From: Gemmatimonadales bacterium UBA4718
GTDB taxonomy: Bacteria > Gemmatimonadota > Gemmatimonadetes > Gemmatimonadales > Gemmatimonadaceae
Assembly: GCA_002404375.1 (NCBI GenBank)
Contig: DHJO01000061.1
Span: 1,992-9,114 of the forward strand
Length of the DNA stretch: 7,123 nt
Direction of reading: 5' to 3'
How positions within the stretch are numbered: position 1 is the stretch's first letter; each line of letters begins with the position of its first letter. Shown here piece by piece: positions 5,687 through 7,123 of the stretch. The notes beneath the pieces were generated by a model, which had not been told where the DNA came from, did no database searches, and worked only from the letters and a program-made list of their open reading frames with translations. Made by a program: the position numbers and the translations under genes.

Positions 5687-6583
5687 GTGAATTTCCGCTC
5701 GCTGTTGCGTGTGTTCGTTGCCGCCAGTTCGGCGCTCGCTGCCGGAGTCGTCGCGCCCTGTGCTGGCGCGCAGAATTCCCAAAACGACAGCGCGGTCACG
5801 AACCGCCCATGGCTGACGAAGGGCGATGCCGTGGCGGGCGCGCTCGCCGTTCTGGCTACGGTCGCAATAGCTCCTCTCGACGGACGGACTGCAAGGGAGC
5901 TGCAGGAGCAGCAATTTCAACGCAGCGACGATCTGCAACACACCGCGCGCGATCTCGCGTTCCTCGGCGGGCCAGGCCCGTTTCTCATGGGCGCAAGTCT
6001 TTTCGCCGCGGGCCGCTTGTCAGGAATGCCGCGAGTGGCGGACGCCGGGCTCCACATGACAGAGGCGGTTCTCCTGGCGGCGAGCTTTACAGGGCTCGGC
6101 AAGGGGATCTTCGGCCGAGCGCTCCCGAACGTGAACGTGAATAATCCGGACGACTTTCAGTTCTTTCGCGGCTTTCACGATCGGAATGGACCATTCGTGT
6201 CGTTCCCGTCGGGTCATGCCGCCGCGAGCTTCGCGATGGCGGCGGTAGTCACGGGGGAAGTCGATCGATGGCACCCGGGACTGGCTCACATCGTCGGTCC
6301 CATCGCCTACGGCGGCGCGGGACTCGTCGGGCTCGCCCGCATGTACCAGAACGTCCATTGGGCGAGCGATCTTCCGCTTGCGGCAGCGATTGGAACCTGG
6401 AGCGGCCTCACCGTAATTGCTCGCACGCATCGGAACGATCGGCAATTCGACACGCGCAGCGGCATTCCCACAGAGCTGGTCGAGATGCTGCGTTCGACGT
6501 CAGTCGTTCCCGCCCCCGGCCATCGTGAGGCGTTGTCGTGGACCCTACCGCTGGAACTCGGTAGCCGCTCTCCTGGCCACTAG
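5687..6583 (+). CDS. Exported PAP2-family phosphatase
   Basis: A PAP2 (type 2 phosphatidic acid phosphatase) protein of 298 residues from the GTG chosen here. The family removes phosphate from lipid phosphates such as undecaprenyl pyrophosphate, phosphatidate or lipid A. About five or six hydrophobic segments follow a signal-like N-terminus (NFRSLLRVFVAASSALAAG...PCAGAQ, cleavage likely near residue 28). Motif C1 is GKGIFGRALPN at 138-148, with Lys139 and Arg144. C2 is FPSGHAAASF with His177. C3 is ARMYQNVHWASD with Arg218, His224 and Asp228. C2 and C3 are intact, but the arginine expected in C1 (K-x6-R-P) is Leu146 (codon CTC at 6122-6124). GTG 5687 is preferred because it places the signal peptide at the N-terminus. 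ATG 5630 or TTG 5600 would add 19 or 29 unlikely residues. No strong ribosome-binding site decides it. The GT39 gene follows closely. Confidence 0.85.
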   Translation: MNFRSLLRVFVAASSALAAGVVAPCAGAQNSQNDSAVTNRPWLTKGDAVAGALAVLATVAIAPLDGRTARELQEQQFQRSDDLQHTARDLAFLGGPGPFLMGASLFAAGRLSGMPRVADAGLHMTEAVLLAASFTGLGKGIFGRALPNVNVNNPDDFQFFRGFHDRNGPFVSFPSGHAAASFAMAAVVTGEVDRWHPGLAHIVGPIAYGGAGLVGLARMYQNVHWASDLPLAAAIGTWSGLTVIARTHRNDRQFDTRSGIPTELVEMLRSTSVVPAPGHREALSWTLPLELGSRSPGH

Positions 6584-6608
6584 CCGATCTTCCGCGCTGC
6601 GGGACAGC

Positions 6609-7123
6609 GTGGTGATCGCCGCCGTCGCAGCTTTCAGCTTCATCCCCTGGTTGGGTCGACTGCATCTCTTCGACTGGGACGAGATCAATTTCGCCGAAGG
6701 CGCGCGCGAGATGCTCGTGACGGGGAACTATCGAGACGTACAGATCGGATTCCAGACGTTCGCCGAGAAGCCGCCGCTGTTCATGTGGGTCCAGGCGCTA
6801 TCGATGCGGATTTTCGGGGTTGGGGAATTCGGTGCGCGACTTCCTAATGCCATTGTGGGGATCATCACGCTCGTCGGCGTCTATCTCCTTGGGCGGCAGC
6901 TCGTCGACCGCCGCTTTGGACTGTGGTGGGCGCTGGCGTTTGGCGGATCGCTGCTGCCGAATCTGTACTTCCACTCCGGAATCATCGACCCGCTCTTCAA
7001 TCTTCTGATCTTCACCGGAATCGTCTCGCTCTTCGCGTTTGAGCAACAGCGGCGATGGATTCTTCTTCTCGTTGCGGGCATCAGCGTTGGACTGGCGGTA
7101 CTTACCAAGGGTCCGGTCGGGCT
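6609..7123 (+). CDS. GT39 (ArnT/PMT-like) membrane glycosyltransferase, 3' truncated
   Basis: About 171 codons are visible before the window ends. The product is a polytopic enzyme that transfers a sugar from a polyprenyl-phosphate donor on the periplasmic face, to lipid A, protein or another glycan; the acceptor cannot be told. A first membrane helix (VVIAAVAAFSFIPWLG) leads into the hallmark loop HLFDWDEINFAEGAREM, with acidic residues Asp22, Asp24 and Glu25. EKPPLFMW, GARLPNAIVG, several further helices and LTKGPVG at the edge follow, all typical of GT39. The start is uncertain: GTG 6609 or 6612 fits the helix best and leaves a 25-bp gap after the PAP2 stop. GTG 6525 would overlap PAP2. 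No clear Shine-Dalgarno sequence is seen. Close spacing on the same strand suggests co-transcription with the PAP2 gene. The family is certain; the start is not. Confidence 0.88.
   Translation, partial: MVIAAVAAFSFIPWLGRLHLFDWDEINFAEGAREMLVTGNYRDVQIGFQTFAEKPPLFMWVQALSMRIFGVGEFGARLPNAIVGIITLVGVYLLGRQLVDRRFGLWWALAFGGSLLPNLYFHSGIIDPLFNLLIFTGIVSLFAFEQQRRWILLLVAGISVGLAVLTKGPVG

Noticed and set aside
5490..5690. 66-codon (+) ORF ending in a GTGA overlap with the preferred PAP2 start
   Set aside because: The overlap suggested translational coupling, but the protein shows no recognisable feature and codon third positions are not biased as in the neighbours. The purine-rich stretch before its ATG is too close to be a normal ribosome-binding site.

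Overview
The window is GC-rich bacterial chromosomal DNA. Most of the proteins are exported or membrane-bound, with signal peptides ending in '-AAQ' or '-AGAQ'. Together with an exported S9A peptidase, an orphan soluble PAS kinase and a PAP2/GT39 pair, this suggests a Gram-negative soil-type bacterium, and the style resembles Gemmatimonadota. That placement is an impression from sequence style, not a tested assignment.

Layout. (1) Positions 3-671 (+) hold the 3' part of a probable outer-membrane beta-barrel gene, closed by a strong intrinsic terminator at 684-717. (2) Positions 800-1465 form a compact element of about 666 bp: two long imperfect inverted repeats (about 95 bp each, 84/95 matching by my hand alignment, with a 34-bp identical core) enclose one gene for a four-helix-bundle (S23 / 23S rRNA intervening-sequence type) protein at 1006-1383. 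(3) Positions 5283-1511 (-) hold a likely three-gene operon transcribed leftward: a soluble PAS histidine kinase, an exported oligopeptidase B-like S9A peptidase and a small four-helix membrane protein, with gaps of 33 and 11 bp. (4) Positions 5284-5686 are a divergent intergenic region of about 400 bp with weak regulatory-looking sequences and no convincing gene. (5) Positions 5687-7123 (+) hold an exported PAP2 phosphatase followed closely by the start of a GT39 (ArnT/PMT-like) glycosyltransferase that runs off the window.

How the parts relate. The PAP2 and GT39 genes form a sensible pair, since GT39 enzymes use polyprenyl-phosphate sugars and PAP2 enzymes recycle polyprenyl or lipid phosphates. 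The kinase/peptidase/membrane-protein operon has no response regulator in view, so its signalling output is unknown.

The most interesting part is the inverted-repeat element. Its architecture, an S23-like ORF enclosed by long complementary arms, recalls the intervening sequences inserted in 23S rRNA of some bacteria. Here it sits in ordinary intergenic DNA between the ends of two convergent transcription units and carries no transposase. It looks like a small non-autonomous mobile element or a structured-RNA element. The arms also contain internal direct repeats and small hairpins, and the left end carries a tandem copy of its terminal 20-mer.
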